DNA of 64,000 nucleotides from Herpetosiphon giganteus (GCF_016907925.1 NZ_JAFBCZ010000027.1:18747-82746); one strand, 5' to 3'. Shown: positions 1 to 8,803, numbered from the stretch's first letter. Program-made: numbers and translations. The notes: generated by a model from the letters alone, not told the origin.

Positions 1-115
1 CATCCCCACCCACACTGATACAAGTACTTTTGTATCATATAGGTACTATTGTAGCGTGTGGCTGGTACTGGCACAACACCCATAAAGGTGAATAAATTGG
101 GATCATATGTCGAGT
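1..115. other. Intergenic left edge with a 22-bp dyad
   Basis: No gene is visible here. Positions 16-37 form a perfect dyad, TGATACAA and TTGTATCA around a 6-nt centre, which is the size of a dimeric repressor site. The gene it might control would lie to the left of the window. Confidence 0.4.
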
Positions 116-157
116 AAAAGCTGCTGTTATCACCCCTCTGAGGGAACAACAGCAGCT
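116..157 (-). terminator. Rho-independent terminator of the transglutaminase gene
   Basis: Ten-base perfect arms (119-128 and 148-157, AGCTGCTGTT/AACAGCAGCT) have further CCC/GGG pairing inside. Read on the minus strand, the hairpin follows the stop of the 200-2602 gene and runs straight into TTTTACT. Position and shape fit an intrinsic terminator. Confidence 0.75.
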
Positions 158-199
158 ACGGGTAGTGCCAATATTCAGGTAAAGCAAGATCTAGGCCAA

Positions 200-2602
200 C
201 TAGCGTCGCCAACGAGGCCGCAGTATTTGTTTGACGATTGAGCGCCAGCCCCGACTAATTGAGCGCGGCCACAAGGTTCTGCTGACCATTGCGCGGTCGT
301 TTTCAATTTCCTCGGGGTCAAGCCGAACGTGGCTGCCATATTGCTCGGCAGTGTAGGCATCGGCGAGGCGGCGTAAAGTTCGGCGCTGGCCAGGCATTTC
401 TTTAGCTAATTCGCTGGCAAACTCTTGGGGCGTGCGCTCTGCACGTTGCTCCAAACCAGCCCAACGTGCCAATAAACCGATAAAGCCATAAGCTCGCGCC
501 GCAGGCCGCAAGCCGCGAAATTCGCGTTGCAACAATCCCCAGAGCAGCAAAATAACTATGCCAATGATGGCACAAATAATTGCTAGCCAGCGCCAGAATG
601 GGCTGCGTTCAACAACCGGAGGCGCTGCATCATCCACTGGCAATGCTTGCGGCTCGACCGTTGGAATTGGGGTGGTTTGGTAGTTTTCGCGCAGATCTTG
701 CAAGGCATCGAAATCGGTTGCTGGTTGCTGAACTTGGCCTGCATTTGGCCCAATATCATCGGGATTCTCGCTGTTATCTTCTGCTTGTGGCGGACCATCA
801 GGCCGAATTGGTACGGTCACATAGCCAGCTGGAGTTGGCTCAAAGCGAATCCAGCCATAACCCATAAAATAGACTTCGGGCCAGCTATGGGCAATCGAGT
901 CGCGTACAACGTAGACTTGACGATCAGCATCGTAATCGCCAGTTGCATAGCCTTGTACCCAGCGTGCCGGAATCCCTTGCGCACGCAACATCAACACCAT
1001 CGAGCCTGCAAAGTAATCGCAATAGCCGCGGCGCAAATTGAACAAAAAGTTCTCGATTGGGTCGGCATCTGCTGGCGGCGCAGGAATTTGATCATCATAG
1101 GGCATTTGGCGCAGATAATTTTCAAGTGCCACCGCTTTGTCGTAGGCGGTTTCTGCGCCTGCTGCCGTGGTTAATTGGCGCGACAAGCCACCAATATTGC
1201 GCATCGCTTGGCTATCGGGCAATTGCAGATAGCGCTGAAGCCAAGGCGGATAGTCAATTGATGCACTGCGCAAACTTTGCTTATCAACATTACTAATCAG
1301 CGAAACCACACTATATTCAAAATCGCGGTTGGCTGGGCCTTGATTAAAATAAATCGCGCTATCGGCAAAGTTTGGCAGCGTCGTTTCACTATCGGAGATG
1401 ATGAACGTGTGCTGCACCAAGACGGGAACGCTCCACGTCAGCGGCGAGGTTGCAGCAGGCAGTTGCTGATCGCCACGAGTTTGCATCAGCTTGATAGTTT
1501 GGGTAAATGGCTCGCGGCCATTCGTGTCAATTTGGGTCAGCGTATCATCGGGATTAATCGGGGTCAGCGCTTCGCGACGTGTTGATGTGCGCCGCACCTG
1601 CCAGGCAATGTCGCCAGTGGTGTTTTGCCAGCCTTTGCCATCGTATAAATCCCAAGCATTCGAGCGCCAATATTCGGCAGCAGGTGCTTTGACTTCGAGC
1701 ACAACCTCGTTGGTTGCCGAGCGAGCGCCGCCAAGTTGCACCGTATTGTTGGCGAAATTGGCTCCGTTGCCATTTGGCACGACCACATTGCCCACTCCTT
1801 GCTGCCCCCGATCAGCGCGGATAGCGCCATTGTCGGGCAGGAAGAAATCAATCGGGCGGCTCAAATTCTCGCCAAAAATCCGTAATTGGGCATTGGTAAT
1901 ATTGGCTGGCATCAATGCTGCCATCAAAACCAAACTAAAACATGCCAACACTCCCGCCCACAAGTAACGTAACGAAAGCCATTCCTGCTGCTCTAAAAAG
2001 CCAGCATCCCACGTATGTTGGCGTTGGGCATAGGTTTGGGTTACCAAAAAGAGTAGCGCAACCAGCAAAAAGAGCCAGAACGAGGCAATTGGCTTGGGAA
2101 TGGCGTAGGTCAGATTGGCCATCAACAGGCTACCATTCAGCATGACCAAGCGCCAATTCCAGCGCCAGCGCATGAGCAACCAAATGCTGCTATAGGCAAA
2201 AATCCAAGCCAGAAGCAAACCCGCCAGCGAAAAAAGATAATAATCTTCGATCCGTTCGCCAGTTTTGGCCGCCCGAATTGCTGCAATCCCCCGAATCAGC
2301 AGATCCGTCCAGCGATCAACTTGGCCATCGAGGCGTGGATCGAGCGGCACAAAGCGAATTGCCCACGCCAAGCCCATAAAAAGGCTGATCACATGGGCAA
2401 TAAACGAAGGCAAGGCTTGCCAACGGGCAAATAATGCTGCTACCACCAACCCGCCAAGCGCCACAATCCGCATGCGTTCAAAGCCTTCGACCCATTCCGA
2501 TTCAACCACATTGGTCACGACTAGCAAGGCCATAATGCTGGCTAATGTCCAGGTTAGCAAACCATAACTTGGTTGAAAAAAAGCGCGAACTCGTTGCAGC
2601 AT
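200..2602 (-). CDS. Transglutaminase-like membrane protein (TgpA/DUF3488 type)
   Basis: An 800-residue protein. Hydrophobic helices fill roughly residues 10-230, an extracytoplasmic transglutaminase-like domain sits near 480-600, and a single helix lies near 670-695 before a cytoplasmic tail of DUF4129 appearance. The papain-like triad is visible: Cys528 in GYCDYFAG, His572 in AHSWPEVYF, and an acidic residue in the following FEPTP. TgpA-type proteins are bacterial envelope transglutaminases or proteases whose natural substrates are mostly unknown. The start has GAGGA eleven bases upstream. It is transcribed away from the window edge alone, with tatD upstream in the same direction after an 86-bp gap. 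The family is clear; the substrate is not. Confidence 0.9.
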   Translation of the reverse strand: MLQRVRAFFQPSYGLLTWTLASIMALLVVTNVVESEWVEGFERMRIVALGGLVVAALFARWQALPSFIAHVISLFMGLAWAIRFVPLDPRLDGQVDRWTDLLIRGIAAIRAAKTGERIEDYYLFSLAGLLLAWIFAYSSIWLLMRWRWNWRLVMLNGSLLMANLTYAIPKPIASFWLFLLVALLFLVTQTYAQRQHTWDAGFLEQQEWLSLRYLWAGVLACFSLVLMAALMPANITNAQLRIFGENLSRPIDFFLPDNGAIRADRGQQGVGNVVVPNGNGANFANNTVQLGGARSATNEVVLEVKAPAAEYWRSNAWDLYDGKGWQNTTGDIAWQVRRTSTRREALTPINPDDTLTQIDTNGREPFTQTIKLMQTRGDQQLPAATSPLTWSVPVLVQHTFIISDSETTLPNFADSAIYFNQGPANRDFEYSVVSLISNVDKQSLRSASIDYPPWLQRYLQLPDSQAMRNIGGLSRQLTTAAGAETAYDKAVALENYLRQMPYDDQIPAPPADADPIENFLFNLRRGYCDYFAGSMVLMLRAQGIPARWVQGYATGDYDADRQVYVVRDSIAHSWPEVYFMGYGWIRFEPTPAGYVTVPIRPDGPPQAEDNSENPDDIGPNAGQVQQPATDFDALQDLRENYQTTPIPTVEPQALPVDDAAPPVVERSPFWRWLAIICAIIGIVILLLWGLLQREFRGLRPAARAYGFIGLLARWAGLEQRAERTPQEFASELAKEMPGQRRTLRRLADAYTAEQYGSHVRLDPEEIENDRAMVSRTLWPRSISRGWRSIVKQILRPRWRR

Positions 2603-2688
2603 AGGGGATTCCTCAATCTAGCATGCGGGCTACTTCTATTTTAAAATGGCTCTTGGGCTTGCTGGGTTAGTAGTTGATGAGCATCGGC

Positions 2689-3459
2689 TTAGGCCAGCAA
2701 GCGTTTAAATAAGCGCTCGGCATTGGCAGTGGTGATGGTGGCAACTTCATCAAGGCTTAAATTGCGCAAACGGGCAATTGCCTCAGCGACATACGCAACA
2801 TAGCTTGGCTCATTGCGCTTGCCGCGATATGGGTGCGGCGTAAGATAGGGCGCATCAGTTTCAATCAAAATCCGATCAAGCGGCGCACGTTGCACCACAT
2901 CCTGCAATTCAACTGCTTTCTTGAAGGTAACTGGCCCAGAGAACGAAAGATAAAAGCCCACATCCAAACATGCTTCTGCATAAGCCCAATCGCCGCTGAA
3001 CGAATGCATCACGCCAGCTTGGCCCCGCGCCGCCGAATCCAACACCCGCACCGTATCGGCAACTGCCTCGCGACTATGGATGACCACCGGAAAATCAAGC
3101 TCGCGAGCCATGGCCAGTTGTTGGCGAAACAGCTGCTCTTGAACATCGTGGGGCGCGCGATCGTGATAATAATCGAGGCCAATTTCGCCCAAAGCCACGA
3201 CCCGCGGCTGCGCCAACAGCTCACGAATTTGGGCTAATTCAGCCTCACCAGTTTCTAAAGCATAATGTGGTTGAATTCCAACGCTGGCCCACACCATGGG
3301 CTGGCTTTGGGCAAGGGCAACGCTGGCGCGTGATGAGGGCAAATCGTAGCCAATATTGATCATGCGGGTTACGCCAGCTGCTTGAGCACGCTCAAACACA
3401 GCTGCCCGATCATCATTAAATTGATCGCTATGAACGTGGGTATGGGTATCAATTAACAT
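2689..3459 (-). CDS. tatD: TatD family metal-dependent deoxyribonuclease
   Basis: A 256-residue TIM-barrel hydrolase. It opens with the metal-binding DTHTHVH and carries GEIGLDYYH, VIHSREA, the MHSFSG loop and ETDAPYL, all family motifs. TatD proteins are 3'-5' DNA exonucleases linked to DNA quality control; YcfH-type paralogues are less well defined. The reading frame extends 37 codons further upstream, but the ATG at 3459 is preferred because the family begins exactly at MxxDTHTH. The gene diverges from osmC across 140 bp. Confidence 0.92.
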   Translation of the reverse strand: MLIDTHTHVHSDQFNDDRAAVFERAQAAGVTRMINIGYDLPSSRASVALAQSQPMVWASVGIQPHYALETGEAELAQIRELLAQPRVVALGEIGLDYYHDRAPHDVQEQLFRQQLAMARELDFPVVIHSREAVADTVRVLDSAARGQAGVMHSFSGDWAYAEACLDVGFYLSFSGPVTFKKAVELQDVVQRAPLDRILIETDAPYLTPHPYRGKRNEPSYVAYVAEAIARLRNLSLDEVATITTANAERLFKRLLA

Positions 3460-3522
3460 GAATGTTCCTAGAATGATAAGGCTTGGGCACAAGCACAATT
3501 TGGTGCAACCTAGCCAGCAAAT

Positions 3523-3552
3523 ATTATACCCAATCAGCGCACACAATAGCAA
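3523..3552 (-). promoter_or_regulatory. Candidate sigma-70 promoter for tatD
   Basis: On the minus strand TTGCTA (3547-3552) and a perfect TATAAT (3523-3528) are separated by 18 nt, about 60 nt upstream of the preferred tatD start. Only the -10 is a strong match. Confidence 0.4.
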
Positions 3553-3599
3553 AATTCTGTTACCATACAACCACGATTAAGTTATGGAGGATGATTCCT

Positions 3600-4028
3600 A
3601 TGGCAGTACGTTCAGCTGAAGCAACATGGACTGGCTCTTTACGCGAAGGCGCAGGCTCGGTCAAAACTGGCAGTGGCGCAGTCGAAGGTAGCTACTCATT
3701 TCCTTCACGCTTTGAAGATGGCACTGGCACGAACCCCGAAGAACTGATTGCAGCAGCGCATGCTGGGTGTTACTCAATGGCCTTGACCGCTGATCTTGGT
3801 CGCGGTGGCTACGAACCAAAGAGCGTGCACACCGTTGCGAAGGTGCATCTCGAACGCGGCGAAGGTGGCTTTAGCATCACCAAAATCGAATTGCACACCG
3901 AAGCCGAAGTGCCAAACATCGATGCAGCAGCATTTGCTGAAATCGCTGAAAAAGCCAAAGTCAACTGCCCAATCTCGAAGGCTTTGGCAGCAGTGCCAAG
4001 CATCGAATTGAATGCAACCTTGAAATAA
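3600..4028 (+). CDS. osmC: OsmC/Ohr family peroxidase, OsmC subtype
   Basis: A 142-residue protein, the usual OsmC length. The two redox cysteines are present in AHAGCYSMALT and KVNCPISKAL, and the N-terminal SGKxGSGAVEGSYSF-like strand region is recognisable. OsmC enzymes reduce organic hydroperoxides using dithiols in the cytoplasm. The start at 3600 is supported by TGGAGGA about nine bases upstream; an in-frame extension upstream has no ribosome site. The gene is single and followed by its own terminator. Confidence 0.93.
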   Translation: MAVRSAEATWTGSLREGAGSVKTGSGAVEGSYSFPSRFEDGTGTNPEELIAAAHAGCYSMALTADLGRGGYEPKSVHTVAKVHLERGEGGFSITKIELHTEAEVPNIDAAAFAEIAEKAKVNCPISKALAAVPSIELNATLK

Positions 4029-4058
4029 GCACGCATCGTAGTTCGTTTGCGTTGATTC

Positions 4059-4095
4059 CCCCTTGGGCAATAGCTGCTCAAGGGGTTTGTTGTTA
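4059..4095 (+). terminator. Intrinsic terminator after osmC
   Basis: An 11-bp stem (4059-4069 with 4075-4085, one G-U pair) with a 5-nt loop is followed by TTTGTTGTT. Confidence 0.75.
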
Positions 4096-4153
4096 ATCGC
4101 TGGTTTAATTATCAGCATCGCAACCCTTATGCCTTGTGAAATTTGGTGCAACA

Positions 4154-4199
4154 TTGCAGCATTTTTAAAACTCGTTATAATCATGACGCAGTATGTCAT
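4154..4199 (+). promoter_or_regulatory. Promoter and possible operator of the SCP2/acyl-CoA dehydrogenase operon
   Basis: TTGCAG (4154-4159) and TATAAT (4176-4181) are 16 nt apart. The sequence ATGAC-N7-GTCAT (4183-4199) lies where transcription should begin, so it could be a repressor site. The five-base arms are short, so the operator is tentative. The next start codon is 87 bp downstream. Confidence 0.45.
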
Positions 4200-4285
4200 A
4201 AATCAATGATATACTTCAAAATAAGCAACCAAAAATCCTCTCAAATCAATTTGTAATCTGCGTCAATTGCAAAGGAGCACCTTCG

Positions 4286-4825
4286 ATGGCAGACCTCAGC
4301 ACGATAACTGTTAGTGATTACATTGCGACCGCCCTGCCGGAACAATTGGCCAGCCAAAGCAGTGGCTTGGAAGATGCAACCTATGCAATTCAATATCTGG
4401 TAGACGGAACGGCCTACGCTGTGAGCTACAGCGGCGGTCGCGGCGAAGTTGTCACTGGCACGGTCGAAAATCCTTTATTGACGGTGACGCTTGACGAGCC
4501 AACCTGGCGCGGCGTGATTACCGAAGAAACTGCTTCGGCAGATGCCTTGGTTAGCCCAGCTAAAATGAGCACCAGCCGCCTCGAAAAATTGCAAAATCTC
4601 AAGGGTAAATTCAATCTTGAATTGACCAAAGCCGATGGCAGCGTGGCCTATTCAACCACCACCTTCAATGGCGTTGATACCCCAGAAGTTACCCTCATGA
4701 TGAAGGCCGAAGATTACGCCAAAATCCTCAAAGGCGAACTCAACAGCCAAATGGCGTTTATGACCGGCAAACTCAAGTTCAAAGGCGACATGAATTTCCT
4801 CATGAAGCTCGGCACACTCATGTAA
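4286..4825 (+). CDS. SCP2 sterol-binding-like domain protein
   Basis: A 179-residue soluble protein. The C-terminal half (about 95-179) has the SCP2 fold signature: a strand ending VTLMMKAEDYAKILKG, then a helix and KLKFKGDMNFLMKLGTL. SCP2 domains bind fatty acyl groups or sterols and often accompany beta-oxidation enzymes. The N-terminal half does not show a family I recognise. AAGGAG precedes the ATG by seven bases. Two acyl-CoA dehydrogenases follow on the same strand, so a role in presenting an acyl substrate is plausible but inferred. Confidence 0.85.
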   Translation: MADLSTITVSDYIATALPEQLASQSSGLEDATYAIQYLVDGTAYAVSYSGGRGEVVTGTVENPLLTVTLDEPTWRGVITEETASADALVSPAKMSTSRLEKLQNLKGKFNLELTKADGSVAYSTTTFNGVDTPEVTLMMKAEDYAKILKGELNSQMAFMTGKLKFKGDMNFLMKLGTLM

Positions 4826-4921
4826 TTGCAGAAGGATGAAGGATGAAGGATAAAGGATGAAATTTTGTTACTTTTTCATCCCTCAACCCTCATCTTTCAT
4901 CCTTTCTTTGAGGGAGCAACG
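4826..4921. repeat. ATGAAGGATGA-type repeat with inverted copy
   Basis: The gap holds AAGGATGAAGGATGAAGGATAAAGG-like units (from 4832) facing their inverted form CATCCCTCAACCCTCATC... (to 4910). Together they could fold into a long weak hairpin within the presumed operon transcript. The same unit recurs in most longer gaps of the window. Confidence 0.7.
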
Positions 4922-6013
4922 ATGATTTCCTTCTCTCCATCTGAAGAACAAGCCCTGATTGTTGATACACTCAAACGTTTTGCCAAGGATCGCCTGCGCT
5001 CGATTTTTCGCGAGGCCGATGAAAATGGCGAATTGCCAGCCGACTTGTTGAACAAGGGCTGGGAATTAGGTTTGGTTGGTTCGTCGATTCCTGAGCAATA
5101 CGGCGGCTTCGGCGAGTTTTCGGCAGTAACTGGCGCGTTGGCGCTCGAAGAATTGGCGTGGGGCGATTTGGCCAGTGCTCTGGCCTTAAGCGCGCCTGCC
5201 AGTTTTGCCTTTGCTGTCTTGGCAGCTGGCACAGAAGCCCAGCGCGAAGCCCTTTTGCCCCAATTTAGCGAAGAACGCTTTGTCAACGCCACTTCGGCCT
5301 TGATCGAGCCACGCCTGCAATTTAACCCGCGCAAATTGCAAACCACGGCCACCCGCGATGGCGATGGCTATGTGTTGAATGGGGTTAAAAGCTATGTGCC
5401 ACTGGCCAGCAACGCCGAACATTTCTTGATCTACGCTGCTGAAGATGGCCAAACTCAAGCCTTTATTGTGCCCGCCAAAACCGCTGGCCTCAGCGTTGGC
5501 GAACGCGAAAAATTGATGGGCGTGCGTGCGCTCGAAGTTGCCCGCGTAACCCTTGATAACGTCAACGTTGCGGCAGATGCCAAACTTGGCGGCGACGCAG
5601 GGATCGATTTTGGCCGTTTGTACGCTCGTTCGCAAGTTGCGCTTTCAGCATTGGCAATTGGGGTTGCGCGGGGAGCCTACGAATATGCGCTCGATTACGC
5701 CCGCAATCGCCAAACCTTCGGCGAAGCAATCGGCCAACGCCAATCAATCGCCTTCATGCTGGCCGAAATGTTGGTCGAAATTGATGGCGCACGCTTGATG
5801 GTGTGGGAAGCAGCTTGGAAACTTGATAACAACCAAGAAGTGACCCGCGACGCGCTGATGGCCAAACATAACGCCGACAAAACCGTGCTGATGGTCTGCG
5901 ACCGTGCCTTACAAATTCTTGGCGGTCACGGCTACATCCGCGAGTTTCCTGTTGAGTTGTGGTTGCGCAACGCCCGCGGCTTCACCACCTTCGACGGCTT
6001 GGCAATGGTCTAG
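4922..6013 (+). CDS. Acyl-CoA dehydrogenase-like protein with altered catalytic site
   Basis: A 363-residue flavoprotein of acyl-CoA dehydrogenase fold: N-terminal helices with QYGGFGE, a middle beta domain, and C-terminal helices with QTFGEAIGQRQSIAFMLAEM and LGGHGYIREFP. In typical members the base is Glu in (F/Y)EGT near the end; here the aligned stretch is TTFDGLAMV and the protein stops, so Glu is replaced by Asp and the final helix is missing. The second dehydrogenase downstream has a normal FEGT. Start at 4922 has GAGGGAG nine bases upstream. It probably works with the downstream gene as a two-subunit enzyme; that is inference. Confidence 0.88.
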   Translation: MISFSPSEEQALIVDTLKRFAKDRLRSIFREADENGELPADLLNKGWELGLVGSSIPEQYGGFGEFSAVTGALALEELAWGDLASALALSAPASFAFAVLAAGTEAQREALLPQFSEERFVNATSALIEPRLQFNPRKLQTTATRDGDGYVLNGVKSYVPLASNAEHFLIYAAEDGQTQAFIVPAKTAGLSVGEREKLMGVRALEVARVTLDNVNVAADAKLGGDAGIDFGRLYARSQVALSALAIGVARGAYEYALDYARNRQTFGEAIGQRQSIAFMLAEMLVEIDGARLMVWEAAWKLDNNQEVTRDALMAKHNADKTVLMVCDRALQILGGHGYIREFPVELWLRNARGFTTFDGLAMV

Positions 6014-6258
6014 GAAAATATGAAGGATGAAGGATGAGGGATGAATAGTCTCATTATTCCTTCACTGTCCATCAATGATTTAGCAATGGTGTAATAAAAG
6101 GATGAGGAATGAATAATTCAAAGGATGAAATTTGAACTTTAGTGATGTTAAATCTTTGTTTTAGACCGACAAGCTAAATATTCATCCTTCATCCCTCATA
6201 TTTCATAATTTATTCATCCTTCATCCCTCATACCTCATCCTTAACAACGGGGGTTCTC
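6014..6258. repeat. Repeat-filled gap inside the dehydrogenase operon
   Basis: Direct ATGAAGGATGAGGGATGA units (6020-6043, 6099-6128) and inverted CATCCTTCATCCCTCAT units (6181-6240) fill most of the gap. At 6071-6093 a short stretch resembles the last codons and stop of the preceding gene. No gene is seen. Confidence 0.6.
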
Positions 6259-7530
6259 ATGGCGATTGATTTTAAATTATCGGAAAGCATTGATACCCAA
6301 CGCCAAATGACGCAGATGGTGGCCGAGCAAATGATGCGGCCTGTCTCGCGCCATTTCGATGAGCACGAACACGATATTCCATGGGATTACATCAATGCGA
6401 TGTGGCCAATTATGCGCCAAAATCCTATGTTTGGCGTGGTCGATAAGCCCGAAACGGCGGTCGACCATAACAAACCCAAAAAGCCCAAAACTGGCAACGT
6501 GCGCATGGTGCATTTGATCGAAGCCCTCTCATGGGGCGATGCTGGCATCTATTTAACAACCCCAGGCGGTGCTTTAGGTGGCGCTGCTGTTGCTGCTGCT
6601 GGCACCAGCGAGCAAAAAAGCCGTTTCTTGGCTCGCTTCGCCGATAGCGAAACCCCAGTCTGGGGATCGATGGCCATGACCGAGCCGCAAGCTGGCTCGG
6701 ATACCTCGGCGATTCGTACCACCGCCGTGCGCGATGGCGATTCGTGGATCTTAAACGGCGAAAAGATCTATTGTACTGGTGGTCGTTTGTCGCTCGAAGA
6801 ATCACAAGGTTTGGTGGTGGTTTGGGCTACCGTTGATCCCAAGCTTGGCCGTGCTGGCATGAAGGCATTTGTGGTCGAAGCTGGCACGCCTGGAATGGAA
6901 GTGACCAAGCTTGAGCATAAGATGGGGATTCGCGCCAGCGATACTGCTGCCGTCGTTTTCACCGATTGTCGGATTCCGTTCGATAACGTGCTTGGCAACC
7001 CCGAAATTCCCAAGCCTGAAGCAACCGCCGCTAGCGCCGATGCTCCTAAGGGCTTCAAAGGCGCAATGAAAACCTTTGATGCCACCCGTCCTGCGGTTGC
7101 CGCCTCGGCCTTGGGCATTGCCCGCGCAGCCTTGGAATTGTTGCGCGAACAATTGACCGCCGCTGGCGTGGCAATTCGCGACGATGTGCCAGTCCACGAG
7201 ATGAGCGCCGTCGAGCGCGATTTATTGGAGCTGGAAGCTCAGCACAAAGCAGCTTGGTTGCTCACGCTCAAAGCTGCTTGGATGATGGATTCAGGCGAAG
7301 CCAACACCGTCGAAGCCTCAGCTTGCAAAGTTAAAGCTGGCGAAGCCGCAACCGTGATCACCCAAAAAGCTGTTGAACTCTTGGGGCCATTGGGCTACAC
7401 CCGCGAACTTTTGGCCGAAAAGTGGATGCGCGATGCCAAGATCAACGACATTTTTGAAGGCACTGGCCAAATCAACCGCTTGATTATTGCCCGCCGGATT
7501 TTGGGCTTCTCGTCACGCGAATTGAAATAA
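6259..7530 (+). CDS. Acyl-CoA dehydrogenase with canonical catalytic Glu
   Basis: A 423-residue acyl-CoA dehydrogenase. FAD and substrate motifs are present: AMTEPQAGSDTSAIRT, a LNGEKIYCTGG strand, HKMGIRASDTA, and the C-terminal WMRDAKINDIFEGTGQINR with the catalytic base in FEGT. It oxidises an acyl-CoA to the enoyl-CoA and passes electrons to electron transfer flavoprotein. About 25 more residues than usual lie near 245-265 (PKPEATAASADAPKGFK). It is the last gene of the SCP2 operon and is closed by a terminator. Confidence 0.93.
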   Translation: MAIDFKLSESIDTQRQMTQMVAEQMMRPVSRHFDEHEHDIPWDYINAMWPIMRQNPMFGVVDKPETAVDHNKPKKPKTGNVRMVHLIEALSWGDAGIYLTTPGGALGGAAVAAAGTSEQKSRFLARFADSETPVWGSMAMTEPQAGSDTSAIRTTAVRDGDSWILNGEKIYCTGGRLSLEESQGLVVVWATVDPKLGRAGMKAFVVEAGTPGMEVTKLEHKMGIRASDTAAVVFTDCRIPFDNVLGNPEIPKPEATAASADAPKGFKGAMKTFDATRPAVAASALGIARAALELLREQLTAAGVAIRDDVPVHEMSAVERDLLELEAQHKAAWLLTLKAAWMMDSGEANTVEASACKVKAGEAATVITQKAVELLGPLGYTRELLAEKWMRDAKINDIFEGTGQINRLIIARRILGFSSRELK

Positions 7531-7543
7531 ACTGCTACTATGG

Positions 7544-7578
7544 AGCACGCAGTGGCTACGGCTGCTGCGTGCTTTTTT
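7544..7578 (+). terminator. Intrinsic terminator of the SCP2/dehydrogenase operon
   Basis: AGCACGCAG (7544-7552) pairs perfectly with CTGCGTGCT (7565-7573), directly followed by a T run to 7578. It sits inside the open frame upstream of the next gene and supports the later start for that gene. Confidence 0.85.
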
Positions 7579-7605
7579 GTTTTTGGCCTAGCCACGAGGA
7601 CGTTC

Positions 7606-8766
7606 ATGCAAGCACCAGCCAGTGTCATCAACCACCCCAACATTATAGAAACCTTTGGTCAAGCCAGTTTTGAGCAATTAGTCCAAGCCACCTATCAAGG
7701 CGATCCGTTGGCCGATGCAGTAATTGCTGAATTTGCCCAAGCTGGCGGCGCTGCCCGCCACGCACTCCAAACTGGCTTAACTGCTGGACTTGACCAGGTT
7801 AAAGGTGATTTTCCGGCGGTGCGTGCCTTTTTGACTGCCGCCGAAACCTTGCCTGCGTGGGTTGATGTTGCGCAGCTTGAGCGCGGCGCACAAGCCTATT
7901 GCTCAATTGGCGTGCTTTGGCTGACCTTGGCGCTTGGGCCTGGCTCGTTGGTGCACACCTACAGCGCGCCAACGATCGCCGATCTCTTGGTGCAAACAGG
8001 CGATCTGGAACACATGGCAACCAAGCGCATCATCGAAACTGGCACATGGGGCATGGCGATTGCGATTCCGCAAGCCTTGCAACGCGGCGGGCTTGGCTAT
8101 GTGCATAGTTTGCAAGTGCGCTTGTTGCACGCCCAAATTCGCAATTCGTTGCTCAAACGCAATTGGGACCAAACCAAAACAGGCTTGCCAATCAATCAGC
8201 TGGAAATGGTGCGCACGTGGCTGGATTTTACCTATGTGCCATTTACGGCGCTGGCTCGCTTTGGCATCGATTTCACTGCTGCCGAATTAGGCGATTTGTA
8301 TCATCTTTGGCGCTACATTGGCTATTTGCTCGGAATCGATCCCACCATTTATCAAAGTGTTGTTGATCAAGCTTCGGCTGCGCGTTTGTTGGATTGGGTT
8401 GATAGCAGCATGCAACCGCCCAATGCTAGCTCGCGCCGTTTGACCGCCGCCATGATCCAATCGGTCAGTGAGTTGGTGCAACCGCTGATTAACCGTTCGT
8501 TTAAATTTTCGTTTGCCTTGGTCACAGCGCTCACTCATCATTTCCATGGTCGGCAACTTTCGCGCCAATTAGGTATCAAACGCTCATGGATAAGTGCATT
8601 TGTGCCGTTGGTGGTGCTAGCAAATCGTTGGCAACGCCGCAAATTACGCCGCAACCAAAGCGCTTGGCAAGCCCAAATTCAAACCACTGCCAACGATTTT
8701 CACGAGCGCGTTGTCAATGCTAACCCAACCGCATATCAAGCAAAAAAAGCTGTTGAACAGCGCTAA
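7606..8766 (+). CDS. MpaB/Lcp-like haem oxygenase family protein (DUF2236)
   Basis: A 386-residue helical protein with the DUF2236 core: RIIETGTW, then GGLGYVHSLQVRLLHAQIR, where the His of RLLHA corresponds to the haem ligand in latex-clearing protein. Family members include rubber oxygenase Lcp and mycophenolic-acid MpaB; most bacterial ones have no known substrate. No signal peptide is visible, so it is probably cytoplasmic, unlike exported Lcp. The ATG at 7606 has GAGGA six bases upstream; a longer frame runs through the previous terminator and is unlikely. The ECF41 operon follows after 71 bp but has its own promoter. Confidence 0.82.
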   Translation: MQAPASVINHPNIIETFGQASFEQLVQATYQGDPLADAVIAEFAQAGGAARHALQTGLTAGLDQVKGDFPAVRAFLTAAETLPAWVDVAQLERGAQAYCSIGVLWLTLALGPGSLVHTYSAPTIADLLVQTGDLEHMATKRIIETGTWGMAIAIPQALQRGGLGYVHSLQVRLLHAQIRNSLLKRNWDQTKTGLPINQLEMVRTWLDFTYVPFTALARFGIDFTAAELGDLYHLWRYIGYLLGIDPTIYQSVVDQASAARLLDWVDSSMQPPNASSRRLTAAMIQSVSELVQPLINRSFKFSFALVTALTHHFHGRQLSRQLGIKRSWISAFVPLVVLANRWQRRKLRRNQSAWQAQIQTTANDFHERVVNANPTAYQAKKAVEQR

Positions 8767-8773
8767 GCATCCA

Positions 8774-8800
8774 TGTCACATCTGGCGTTGCTGAACCGTC
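8774..8800 (+). promoter_or_regulatory. ECF41-type promoter
   Basis: TGTCACA (8774-8780) and CGTC (8797-8800) are separated by exactly 16 nt, matching the ECF41 target motif as I recall it from published work. It lies just upstream of the oxidoreductase-sigma pair, which is where ECF41 factors usually autoregulate. Confidence 0.75.
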
Positions 8801-8803
8801 TTG

